A DNA stretch of 11,192 bases from contig JALGWA010000018.1 of assembly GCA_025774425.1 (NCBI GenBank), positions 1 through 11,192 of the forward strand, read 5' to 3'. The notes under the pieces are model-generated. The model had not been told where the DNA came from, ran no database searches, and saw only the letters and a list, made by a program, of their open reading frames with translations. The position numbers and the translations under genes are program-made. Positions 1-6,139 of the stretch are shown here, in pieces. This stretch comes from a bacterium. Lineage in GTDB: Bacteria; Arandabacterota; Arandabacteria; Arandabacterales; JALGWA01. Position 1 is the stretch's first letter. Each line of letters starts with the position of its first letter.

Positions 1-1320
1 GAAGAGGGCGTAGGTGACCACGTCTTCGTCGGACCTGGGCTCGCGCCCGAGCTTCCGGGCGAGCTCGGCCTTGTCCTTCTCGAACTCGGGCTCGATGTCG
101 TCGGCCGGGCGGTGGGTGATGGGCTGCTGGCCCGTTTCCTCTATGACGCGCTTGACGAGTTCCTGATTGACCTCCCCCGGGGCCTTGCCGTACTTGCCCA
201 GGAGGTAGTTCTTGGTGTGCTCTGTGAGCACCGCGTAGCGCTTGCCCTGGAGCACGTTGATGACCGCCTGGGTCCCGACGACCTGGCTGGAGGGGGTGAC
301 CAGGGGAGGATAGCCCATGTCCTTTCTGACCCTCGGCACTTCCTTGAGCACTTCGTCGTACTTGTCCATGGCCTTCTGCTTGCGGAGCTGGCTCGCCAGG
401 TTGGACAGCATTCCACCGGGCACCTGCGCCACCAGTATCCTGGCGTCCACTCCCGGAAGGCCGCTCTCGTGCTCGGCGAGGTCGGCGCGCACCGACTTGA
501 AATGGTCGGCGATGTGGATCAGGAGGTCGAGGTCGAGGCCGGTGTCGTACGGCGTGCCCTGCAGCGCGGCCACCAGGCTCTCGGTCGCCGGCTGTGACGT
601 TCCGAGGGCGAGGGGGGAGAGGGCCGTGTCGATGATGTCCGCGCCCGCCTCTATGCCCTTCAGATATACCATCTCGCTCTGGCCCGTCGTCGCATGGCAG
701 TGCATGTGAATGGGAATGCCTATCTTCTTCTTGAGGGCTGAGACGAGCTCGAAGGACCTGTACGGAGTCAGCAGCCCCGCCATGTCCTTGATGCAGAGCG
801 TGTCGGCTCCCATCTGCTCGAGCTGCACGGCCATGTCCACGTAGAAATCTATGTTATGCACCGGGCTCGTCGTGTACGAGATGCAGCCCTCGGCGTGCTT
901 GCCCGCCTTCTTGGTCGCCTTCATCGCCGTCTCGAGGTTCCGGATGTCGTTGAGGGCGTCGAAGATCCGGAAGACGTCGATGCCCGCCTTGGCCGCGAGG
1001 TCGACGAACTTCTCGACCAGGTCGTCCGCATAGTGCCGGTAGCCGACGATGTTCTGGGCCCTGAGAAGCATCTGGAACCTGGTGTTGGGCATGGCCTTTC
1101 TCAAGGTCCGCACCCTCTCCCAGGGGTCTTCGCGGAGGAACCTGATGCACGAGTCGAAGGTGGCGCCGCCCCACATCTCCAGCGAGAAATAGCCCACGCT
1201 GTCGAGCTCCTTCGCCATCGGCAGCATGTGCCTGGTCGGCATCCTGGTAGCCAGCAGCGACTGGTGCGCGTCTCTCAGAATGGTGTCGGTTATCATTACT
1301 TTTCTCGTTTGCGATTCCAC
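1..1320 (-). CDS. oadA: Carboxyltransferase subunit of oxaloacetate decarboxylase / pyruvate carboxylase subunit B, 3' end cut off
   Basis: The visible 440 residues are the TIM-barrel carboxyltransferase domain that moves CO2 between a 2-oxo acid and biotin. Seen: LRDAHQSLLATRM near the N-terminus (metal ligand D17), LCIKDMAG with the lysine (about K178) that is carbamylated in the family, HMHCHATTG (about H205 and H207, metal ligands), then PGGMLSN, YPPLVTPSSQVVGTQAV and LLGKYGKAPG, which continue into the conserved post-barrel region. The gene leaves the window at base 1, so a C-terminal biotinyl domain cannot be seen. A GTG start at 1320 is preferred over the ATG at 1296: it sits 8 bases after a GGAGG and gives the usual RKVxITDT lead-in. 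It lies 15 bases downstream of oadG, with which it is presumably cotranscribed. That partner favours a membrane decarboxylase (OadA), but PycB of a two-subunit pyruvate carboxylase or a methylmalonyl-CoA-type enzyme remains possible. Confidence 0.95.
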   Translation of the reverse strand, partial: MESQTRKVMITDTILRDAHQSLLATRMPTRHMLPMAKELDSVGYFSLEMWGGATFDSCIRFLREDPWERVRTLRKAMPNTRFQMLLRAQNIVGYRHYADDLVEKFVDLAAKAGIDVFRIFDALNDIRNLETAMKATKKAGKHAEGCISYTTSPVHNIDFYVDMAVQLEQMGADTLCIKDMAGLLTPYRSFELVSALKKKIGIPIHMHCHATTGQSEMVYLKGIEAGADIIDTALSPLALGTSQPATESLVAALQGTPYDTGLDLDLLIHIADHFKSVRADLAEHESGLPGVDARILVAQVPGGMLSNLASQLRKQKAMDKYDEVLKEVPRVRKDMGYPPLVTPSSQVVGTQAVINVLQGKRYAVLTEHTKNYLLGKYGKAPGEVNQELVKRVIEETGQQPITHRPADDIEPEFEKDKAELARKLGREPRSDEDVVTYALF

Positions 1321-1328
1321 CGGACAGA

Positions 1329-1333
1329 CCTCC
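1329..1333 (-). promoter_or_regulatory. Ribosome binding site deciding the oadA start
   Basis: On the minus strand this reads GGAGG, 8 bases before a GTG at 1320 that is in frame with the ATG at 1296. The ATG has only a weak purine stretch upstream. The site lies between the oadG stop codon and oadA. Confidence 0.7.
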
Positions 1334-1335
1334 GT

Positions 1336-1542
1336 TTACATGTGCTTCATCTTCGACCTGTGGGCGTGTACGGCTGCACCTATTACCGCTGCGAGCGGCG
1401 GGGTCCCGGCGATGTCTGCTGGGGCGGGCGCGCCCTGGGCGCTCTTGAAGCGGGCCAGGAACCTTATACAGACGGCAAGGATGCCGATGAAGGCGAAGAC
1501 TATCGCCATGCCGAGGAGGGTGATCGATAAAGCTACACTCAT
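1336..1542 (-). CDS. oadG: Oxaloacetate decarboxylase gamma-chain-like small membrane protein
   Basis: A 68-residue protein with one hydrophobic helix (about residues 7-30, beginning with TLLGMAIVFAFIGIL), then a basic stretch, an Ala/Pro-rich linker (about 36-50) and a short C-terminal segment LAAVIGAAVHAHR. This is the layout of OadG-family gamma subunits, which anchor the carboxyltransferase subunit to the membrane beta subunit and bind metal near the C-terminus. The His-rich tail (HAHRSKMKHM) fits that role. The family is short and poorly conserved, so the call rests as much on the adjacent oadA 15 bases downstream as on the sequence. No strong ribosome binding site precedes the ATG. A beta (Na+ pump) subunit would be expected beyond the left edge. 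Confidence 0.85.
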   Translation of the reverse strand: MSVALSITLLGMAIVFAFIGILAVCIRFLARFKSAQGAPAPADIAGTPPLAAVIGAAVHAHRSKMKHM

Positions 1543-1605
1543 TCTATCTGCGCGACCCCGGATGATATTCAGTGTTCAAGAGGACTTCGGTGCGACCAAG
1601 TAGAT

Positions 1606-1634
1606 ATCGAAGCATTTCCGGGGCCGTTTGTCAA
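1606..1634 (-). promoter_or_regulatory. Candidate sigma-70-type promoter for oadG-oadA
   Basis: On the minus strand a perfect -35 box TTGACA (1634-1629) is followed after 17 bases by a poor -10 box TTCGAT (1611-1606). Transcription would begin near 1600, giving a leader of roughly 55-60 bases before oadG. The -35 is strong and the -10 weak, so this is a candidate only. Confidence 0.4.
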
Positions 1635-1652
1635 CCGAAAAGGGATTAGGTG

Positions 1653-1680
1653 TTGCCAGCCGGGTGTTTTGCTCTAGAAT
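1653..1680 (+). promoter_or_regulatory. Sigma-70-type promoter for the lipoprotein gene at 1710
   Basis: TTGCCA (1653-1658), a 16-base spacer and TAGAAT (1675-1680) form a good promoter. Its predicted start point near 1687 is about 23 bases before the ATG at 1710. The boxes lie inside an upstream in-frame extension of that gene (from a GTG at 1650), which argues that the extension is not translated. Confidence 0.6.
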
Positions 1681-1709
1681 GGTGTCCGGACCTCAAACAG
1701 GGAAGCCGC

Positions 1710-2411
1710 ATGACGTTACTCGAAGGGAGGGCGGCGGGTGTTCTCCTCCCCGCGGCCCTGGCGGTTCTTCTGATCGCCGGATGCTCGCATGTCCCCGGGG
1801 GCAGGCGTGGAGAGGACCCGGGTCACGGCCTTGCGCGCATCGCGGAGGAGACGCGGAGGGTGGAACGTATAGAGGGCAGGGGCAAGGCGACGGTCGAGAA
1901 CCGCCTGGGGCGCATCGACATGGAGTTCGAGATGACCTATGAACCGGGCGGCGCCCTCGAGATAGACGCCGACCTGGCGCCCGGCCTGCTGCCCTTTCAC
2001 GGGGACGTGCGGATCATGAGCACGCCCGACACCACGGTCGCCTACGCGAACGGGGTGCCGCTGGTCGCCAGCGGCACGGCCTACCCGGGCCGTTCGCTGT
2101 ACCCGGCGCTGGTGTCGATCTGCCTCGGGGGCGATTGGGTGCTCGGATGGCTCGAGGCCCGGGGATGCCGCGTCGCCGCGAAGGTCGACTGCGGCGGCCT
2201 GGCCTTCGAGTTCGACGTCGACGAGGGTACGGGCCATGTCAAGACCTGGTTCATCGAGCGCGAGGAGCCCGACGGCGCCTATGACGGATTCCTCTACAGG
2301 TCCCGCCCCAGCGGCCGCCTGCAGCTTCCCGAGATCCTGACGGGCATGGTGCATCCACTGGAAGCCTCGGTTTATGTCGAGTACTATGAGATCGACGTAA
2401 CCATGCGATAG
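1710..2411 (+). CDS. Secreted lipoprotein of unknown function
   Basis: The 233-residue product opens with a lipoprotein signal peptide: hydrophobic residues 9-24 and a lipobox IAGC with the acylated cysteine at C25. The rest is soluble, with alternating short strands. The first half (IEGRGKATVENRLGRIDMEF and what follows) resembles the incomplete beta-barrel of LolB/LolA-like and DUF4292-type lipoproteins, which hold hydrophobic ligands; I infer this from strand pattern only. Three cysteines occur in the mature part. ATG 1710 is chosen over the in-frame GTG at 1650 because a promoter overlaps the extension, an AGGGAAG precedes the ATG, and the signal peptide then starts at the N-terminus. It is divergent from oadG and lies 113 bases before the sigma factor gene, so it may be cotranscribed with it. 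Confidence 0.8.
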   Translation: MTLLEGRAAGVLLPAALAVLLIAGCSHVPGGRRGEDPGHGLARIAEETRRVERIEGRGKATVENRLGRIDMEFEMTYEPGGALEIDADLAPGLLPFHGDVRIMSTPDTTVAYANGVPLVASGTAYPGRSLYPALVSICLGGDWVLGWLEARGCRVAAKVDCGGLAFEFDVDEGTGHVKTWFIEREEPDGAYDGFLYRSRPSGRLQLPEILTGMVHPLEASVYVEYYEIDVTMR

Positions 2412-2477
2412 TATGGAAGTTAGGATGGAAGATCTACAGCAAGAGCGGCCGGCCGGCATCGGCCCGCGTCCGCGGCG

Positions 2478-2505
2478 GGAACCTGGCGGCCGGGGCGCGG
2501 TAGAA
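2478..2505 (+). promoter_or_regulatory. Candidate ECF-type promoter (possible autoregulation)
   Basis: In the gap before the sigma factor gene, GGAACC (2478-2483) and GTAGAA (2500-2505) are separated by 16 bases. ECF sigma factors of the RpoE type typically read a GGAAC-like -35 box and control their own operon. The -10 match is loose, the region is very GC-rich, and the predicted start point falls just before the ribosome binding site, so this is tentative. Confidence 0.25.
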
Positions 2506-2524
2506 GCAAATGCAGGGGTGATGA

Positions 2525-3154
2525 ATGGCCCGAACTGGCGGTGAAGAGTCACCTCCCAACAGGGAACTGAGCGACGAGGACCTCATGCTCCGGACGGGGC
2601 AGGGCGACCGCGGCGCTTTCGATGAAATCGTGAGGAGGTACACCTCCAGGATGGTCAACGTGGCCTACCAGATGACCGGGGACAGGGACCTCGCCGAGGA
2701 TGTCGCCCAGGAGACCTTCTACAGGGCCTATCGCAGCGCAGCCTCCTACAAGCGCATAGCCAAGTTCTCGACATGGCTCTACACCATAGCCATCAATCTG
2801 TGCCGCAACGAGCTCCGCCGCCGCAAACACAGGTTCTATTCGCTCGAGGAGATGGCGGAACGCGACGAGGAAGCGAGTGTTAGAATAGACATAGAAGATG
2901 AAACGGCCAAGCCCGACCGCCGCGTCGAGCAGAAGGAGCTCGGAAGGCTGATCATGCGGGCCATCGACAGGCTGCCTGAGAAGTTCAAGCAGCCCCTCGT
3001 CTTGAGGGATGTCGAGGGCCTGAGCTATGAGGAGACGGGTGAGATCCTCAACCTCCCGGAGGGAACGGTCAAGTCGCGGATCAATCGGGCGAGACAGAGA
3101 GTAAAGGAGATGATCGAGCCGTACATCGACGACTCATTCATCGGGGGGAGTTAG
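2525..3154 (+). CDS. ECF-family (RpoE-like) RNA polymerase sigma factor
   Basis: At 209 residues this is a typical extracytoplasmic-function sigma factor. Region 2 (about 31-100) has FDEIVRRYTSRMVNVAYQM, the DLAEDVAQETFYRAYR core-binding and -10 recognition helix, and FSTWLYTIAINLCRNELRRR. An acidic linker (about 108-135) leads to region 4 (about 143-196) with LPEKFKQPLVLRDVEGLSY and the -35 reading helix PEGTVKSRINRARQRV. There is no region 1.1 or region 3. The ATG at 2525 follows an AGGGG by 6 bases. The gene lies 3 bases before an anti-sigma factor gene, the usual arrangement for a sigma factor held at the membrane until a cell-envelope signal releases it. Its regulon is unknown. Confidence 0.96.
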   Translation: MARTGGEESPPNRELSDEDLMLRTGQGDRGAFDEIVRRYTSRMVNVAYQMTGDRDLAEDVAQETFYRAYRSAASYKRIAKFSTWLYTIAINLCRNELRRRKHRFYSLEEMAERDEEASVRIDIEDETAKPDRRVEQKELGRLIMRAIDRLPEKFKQPLVLRDVEGLSYEETGEILNLPEGTVKSRINRARQRVKEMIEPYIDDSFIGGS

Positions 3155-3157
3155 CCT

Positions 3158-3781
3158 ATGCAGGAATGTGAAAGCGTAAGGGAGCTTCTCTGGGCATACT
3201 GCGACGGGTCGCTCGAGGTGGAGGCGCGGGAGCACGTCGCAAGGCACCTCGCCGGATGCGCCGCCTGCGCCCGGGAGCACCGCAGGGCGGCGGCGACGCT
3301 CCACGCCCTCGGCAACCTCGAGCGCATCGAGCCCGCCGGCGATTTCCTGGACCGCCTGTGGCGGCGGATCGACGAGAGGGAGGCCGCGAGGGGACTGGGG
3401 CGTCTCTTGCCGGTGCTGGCGTGGATCCGCGCCAACAGGAGCGTGGTCGTCGCGGGCGCCCTGGCGTTCTTCATAGCCCTCGTCGGCGTCCGCTACGGCC
3501 TCGACGGCGTGCGGGGGCACGGCGAGCCGGGTGTCGATGTGGCGGGCGAGGGGGCGAGCGGCGCACCGCTGCGGCCGGCGCCCGACGGCGGCTACAGGGA
3601 CGACTACATCCTGAGGGGCATCCCCGAGACGCTGCCGGTGGCGGAAGGCTTCGGGTTGCGTACGGGCGACTCCATAGAGACGAGGTTCATGACGCGGGAC
3701 CTCGTGCCGCCGGTGCCCTACTCCAACGACTACATCCAGCCGGTGGTGCAGCCCGTAGCGGGTGACGGTGACGCATTCTGA
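3158..3781 (+). CDS. Membrane-anchored zinc-finger anti-sigma factor
   Basis: A 207-residue protein with a cytoplasmic zinc-binding anti-sigma (ZAS) domain: H30-x3-C34-x2-C37 within EHVARHLAGCAAC, plus an upstream cysteine C4 as the likely fourth ligand. A single membrane helix follows (about 96-112, VVVAGALAFFIALVGV). The remaining 95 residues are expected in the periplasm and hold two similar short motifs, DDYILRG and NDYIQPV. The domain should bind and silence the sigma factor encoded just upstream; the stop of that gene and this ATG are 3 bases apart, with GGGGGGAG as ribosome binding site. The periplasmic tail is the probable target for signal sensing or proteolysis. The domain call is firm; the partner is inferred from gene order. 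Confidence 0.92.
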   Translation: MQECESVRELLWAYCDGSLEVEAREHVARHLAGCAACAREHRRAAATLHALGNLERIEPAGDFLDRLWRRIDEREAARGLGRLLPVLAWIRANRSVVVAGALAFFIALVGVRYGLDGVRGHGEPGVDVAGEGASGAPLRPAPDGGYRDDYILRGIPETLPVAEGFGLRTGDSIETRFMTRDLVPPVPYSNDYIQPVVQPVAGDGDAF

Positions 3782-3792
3782 AGGAGGCGCGG

Positions 3793-4983
3793 ATGAGCAG
3801 CGTGCTGCGAGCGGCCTTGCTCGCCGCCCTTCTCATTCCGGGCGGCGCGGTCTTCGACGGGGCGGCGGCCGGCCACCGCATGGAATCCCTTGATGCGGAG
3901 ATAAGACAGCTGGTCGACCGCATGAGCGAGTCGATCGTGTCCATTGCGGCGGTCTCGAAGACGGCGGGCGACTCCGCGGCCGGGACTCTGGTTTCGCGGA
4001 GCGTCGGCACGGGCGTCGTCTACGACGAGGGCGGTCTGATACTGACGACGGCCAGCGTCGTCGGCTACGCCGACGAGGTCGAGGTGCGCACCACGGACGG
4101 CCTCGAGTACACGGGCGAGGTCATCGGGACAGACCCGGGGACGGACCTCGCCGTCGTGCGCGTCGAGGGACTCGCGGCGCGTCCGGCTCGGCTCAGCGAT
4201 GAGAAGGCCTTGTCGCCGGGTTCGCTTGTGTTCGTGATAGGCAACTCATACGGGCAGCTGCCTTCGGTCAGCATGGGTGTCATCAGCAGTCCGCCCGCGC
4301 CCCTGGGCGAGGACGGCGGCGAGGAGATGCTCCGCATGTCGGTCCCCGTCAGCCCAGGCAACACCGGGGCGCCCATAGTGGGCGCGCGCGGAGAAGTCAT
4401 CGGCCTTCTCGTCGGGCGGCTCTCGGCTCAGCCAGTCTCCTACGCGATGAGGACGCACGAGGGCGGAGTCCGGGGCTTCGCCCAGTTCATAGAGCCCTCC
4501 AACACGAGTGTCGGTCTTCCCGCCTACCGCCTGCGCGACATGGCGCGGGAGATAATCGAACACGGCGGAAAGCGACCCGGCTTCCTCGGTGTGCGCGTTG
4601 CGGCCGCGCCTGGCGGTGAAGGCGGCCCGCTGGGGCTGGGAGGCGTCGTCGTCACGAGCGTCGTCGCCGGCAGTCCGGCTGAGTCCATAGGGCTCGAGGC
4701 CGGCGACATCATATGGAGATTCGGCGCGGAGAACGTGACGACGCCGGCGGCCTTGAAGGAGATGGTGTCGTCGTCGCCGCCCGGCAGCGAGGTCACCGTT
4801 TGGTTCACGCGGGGCGATGAGCACTTCGACAGGAAGGTGCGCGTCGCGCGTCGGTCGCCGGAGGCGGGCGGGCAGGCGGCCTTCGTGCACTGGCCCGAGG
4901 ACATAGACCTGCGCATCCGGATGATGCGGCGCGAGATCGACAGGATGGAGAAGGAGATCGAACGCCTCGAAGCTGCACGCTGA
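3793..4983 (+). CDS. HtrA/DegS-like PDZ protein with a degenerate protease active site
   Basis: The 396-residue product has an N-terminal hydrophobic segment (about 4-27, probable signal peptide or anchor), a trypsin-like HtrA domain (about 38-235), one PDZ domain (about 262-353, FLGVRV to KVRVARR) and a charged C-terminal helix (about 370-396, possible coiled coil). Active HtrA enzymes use His, Asp and Ser. Here the His position in LILTTASVVG is S88, Asp is kept as D118 (GTDLAVVRV), and the nucleophile in PGNTGAPIV is T191, with the following Gly also changed to Ala. The 30-residue spacing from S88 to D118 equals that of DegS His-Asp. Proteolysis is therefore unlikely; a peptide-sensing or chaperone role is inferred. 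The AAGGAGG ribosome binding site overlaps the anti-sigma stop codon, so the gene belongs to that operon. The reading frame is intact, so it is not a decayed pseudogene. Confidence 0.9.
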   Translation: MSSVLRAALLAALLIPGGAVFDGAAAGHRMESLDAEIRQLVDRMSESIVSIAAVSKTAGDSAAGTLVSRSVGTGVVYDEGGLILTTASVVGYADEVEVRTTDGLEYTGEVIGTDPGTDLAVVRVEGLAARPARLSDEKALSPGSLVFVIGNSYGQLPSVSMGVISSPPAPLGEDGGEEMLRMSVPVSPGNTGAPIVGARGEVIGLLVGRLSAQPVSYAMRTHEGGVRGFAQFIEPSNTSVGLPAYRLRDMAREIIEHGGKRPGFLGVRVAAAPGGEGGPLGLGGVVVTSVVAGSPAESIGLEAGDIIWRFGAENVTTPAALKEMVSSSPPGSEVTVWFTRGDEHFDRKVRVARRSPEAGGQAAFVHWPEDIDLRIRMMRREIDRMEKEIERLEAAR

Positions 4984-4997
4984 CGCCCGCTTTCGCC

Positions 4998-5025
4998 TTG
5001 ACACCTGAGGCTCCGCCTTCATAAT
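4998..5025 (+). promoter_or_regulatory. Strong sigma-70-type promoter for the DUF4837-like gene
   Basis: TTGACA (4998-5003), a 16-base spacer and CATAAT (5020-5025) match the consensus at 11 of 12 bases. The predicted start point near 5032 gives a leader of about 20 bases. A small imperfect dyad (TGAGGC, TCC, GCCTTCA, 5006-5021) lies in the spacer and could be an operator or chance. Confidence 0.65.
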
Positions 5026-5051
5026 GAGGTCGTTCGAGCGAGGAGGCGCAG

Positions 5052-6056
5052 ATGAACAGAGCGTTGGCGCTTGCACTGATCCTTTCCTCGATTGTGCTTC
5101 CGTCGTGCCAGGAGCAGATGATCGCCGCCTTCGGCTCCAACAGCGGCATCACGATCATCACCACGCCCAGGTGTGAGGACATCGCCAAGGTCCTCGCGGC
5201 GTCACTGGCGCGGGAAGTCGTCACGGTGCAGTATGAGCGGGCCTATGACGTGACCCTGGTGAGCACGGGGGATGTCAAGGACCACGACAGCAGGAAGAAC
5301 ATCATCGTCATCGACTACCTGGAACCCGAGAACGATCTGTCGAAGACGATACTGCAGCTGGCAGGGCAGAGGAGAGACGATGTCCGGGCCGGCAGGGTCG
5401 GGATCTTTCACCGCGAGGACAGGTGGGCCAAGGGACAGGTCGTCGTCGGGATCACCGCTCGAACGGAGAAGGACTTGAGGGATTTCGTCGAGAAGGGGTC
5501 CGATGAGATTTTCCGCTACGTCGAGTCCGTGGTCCAGGCGAGGCTCAACCGCGCCCTCTTCAACGCAGGCGAGCAGCCGGCGGTCACCGAACGGCTCGCC
5601 GCGACCTATGGATGGAGCTTGAGATTGCCGCCGCGCTACAAGGTCGACGAGAAGTACGCGGGCGAGCGGGTCATCAAGATACTCAACGACAAGCCCGCCA
5701 GGATGATCACGGTCTACTGGGAAGACGGCGAGTGGACCGACCGCGAGGCGACGTGCATCGAGAGGAAGAAGATGCTGGCGTGGAAGTACTGGGAGGAGGA
5801 CGAGGTCGTCGACGAATACCTCGATGTCGAGGAGGCGACGTTCCACGCCTGGCCCGCCGTGCGCCTCAATGGGACGTGGGAGAACAAGAAGTATGTCATA
5901 GGCGGCTACTTCACGACCTACTGTTTCACCTGCCCGGACTGCGGCCGCAACTACCTGGTCGACGCCGCCGTCTTCGCGCCCGGCTTCGACAAGCTCCCGC
6001 TCATGCGGGAGCTCGAGGCCGTACTCGCCACCTTCAGATGCGCCTGCGGCGAGTAG
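5052..6056 (+). CDS. DUF4837-like lipoprotein with C-terminal cysteine cluster
   Basis: A 334-residue protein with a lipoprotein signal peptide (lipobox LPSC, acylated C19), so it sits in the cell envelope. The C-terminal part resembles DUF4837 proteins of Bacteroidota and relatives: the YVIGGYF segment, a strand, then VDAAVFAPGFDKLPLMRELE and an aromatic end correspond to their GGPF...VdGfVyAPgfdKrexLRqLE pattern as I recall it. No biochemical function is known for that family. Unlike what I recall of the family, five cysteines cluster at the end (C291, C294, C297, C330, C332), resembling a zinc-ribbon or disulfide site. ATG 5052 follows AGGAGG by 5 bases. It has its own promoter and lies 68 bases after the HtrA-like gene, so it may be separate from the sigma operon. 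Confidence 0.78.
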   Translation: MNRALALALILSSIVLPSCQEQMIAAFGSNSGITIITTPRCEDIAKVLAASLAREVVTVQYERAYDVTLVSTGDVKDHDSRKNIIVIDYLEPENDLSKTILQLAGQRRDDVRAGRVGIFHREDRWAKGQVVVGITARTEKDLRDFVEKGSDEIFRYVESVVQARLNRALFNAGEQPAVTERLAATYGWSLRLPPRYKVDEKYAGERVIKILNDKPARMITVYWEDGEWTDREATCIERKKMLAWKYWEEDEVVDEYLDVEEATFHAWPAVRLNGTWENKKYVIGGYFTTYCFTCPDCGRNYLVDAAVFAPGFDKLPLMRELEAVLATFRCACGE

Positions 6057-6081
6057 GGGAAGGGCGGCGGAGTGATACATG

Positions 6082-6110
6082 TTGACAGGGCGGTTTTGCT
6101 CTGTTAGCTT
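6082..6110 (+). promoter_or_regulatory. Candidate sigma-70-type promoter for the peptidase-efp-acc run
   Basis: A perfect TTGACA (6082-6087) is followed after 17 bases by TAGCTT (6105-6110), a weak -10 box. A start point near 6117 would place the peptidase ATG at 6140 about 23 bases downstream. It shares the ten bases GTTTTGCTCT with the spacer/-10 region of the promoter at 1653. Confidence 0.5.
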
Positions 6111-6127
6111 GGCTTCTCGCCGATATG

Positions 6128-6134
6128 AAGGGAG
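6128..6134 (+). promoter_or_regulatory. Ribosome binding site deciding the Xaa-Pro peptidase start
   Basis: AAGGGAG lies 5 bases before the ATG at 6140. The in-frame ATG at 6125 would place this site inside the coding region and has no such site of its own, so 6140 is preferred. Confidence 0.7.
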
Positions 6135-6139
6135 CTATA

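Noticed and set aside
1650..1709. N-terminal extension of the lipoprotein gene from GTG 1650
   Set aside because: It would bury a good promoter inside the coding sequence and put 20 extra residues before a normal signal peptide.
2446..2457. Palindromic CGGCCGGCCGGC before the sigma gene, as terminator or operator
   Set aside because: There is no T-run and no loop, and such short G/C palindromes are expected by chance in this base composition.
1716..2552. Minus-strand open frame of 278 codons opposite the lipoprotein
   Set aside because: The plus-strand frame has a lipobox signal peptide, ribosome binding site and promoter; the antisense frame has none.
3793..4983. HtrA-like gene as a decaying pseudogene
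   Set aside because: The frame is complete, the ribosome binding site is strong, the PDZ domain is intact and the changes sit exactly at active-site positions, which suggests selection and not decay.
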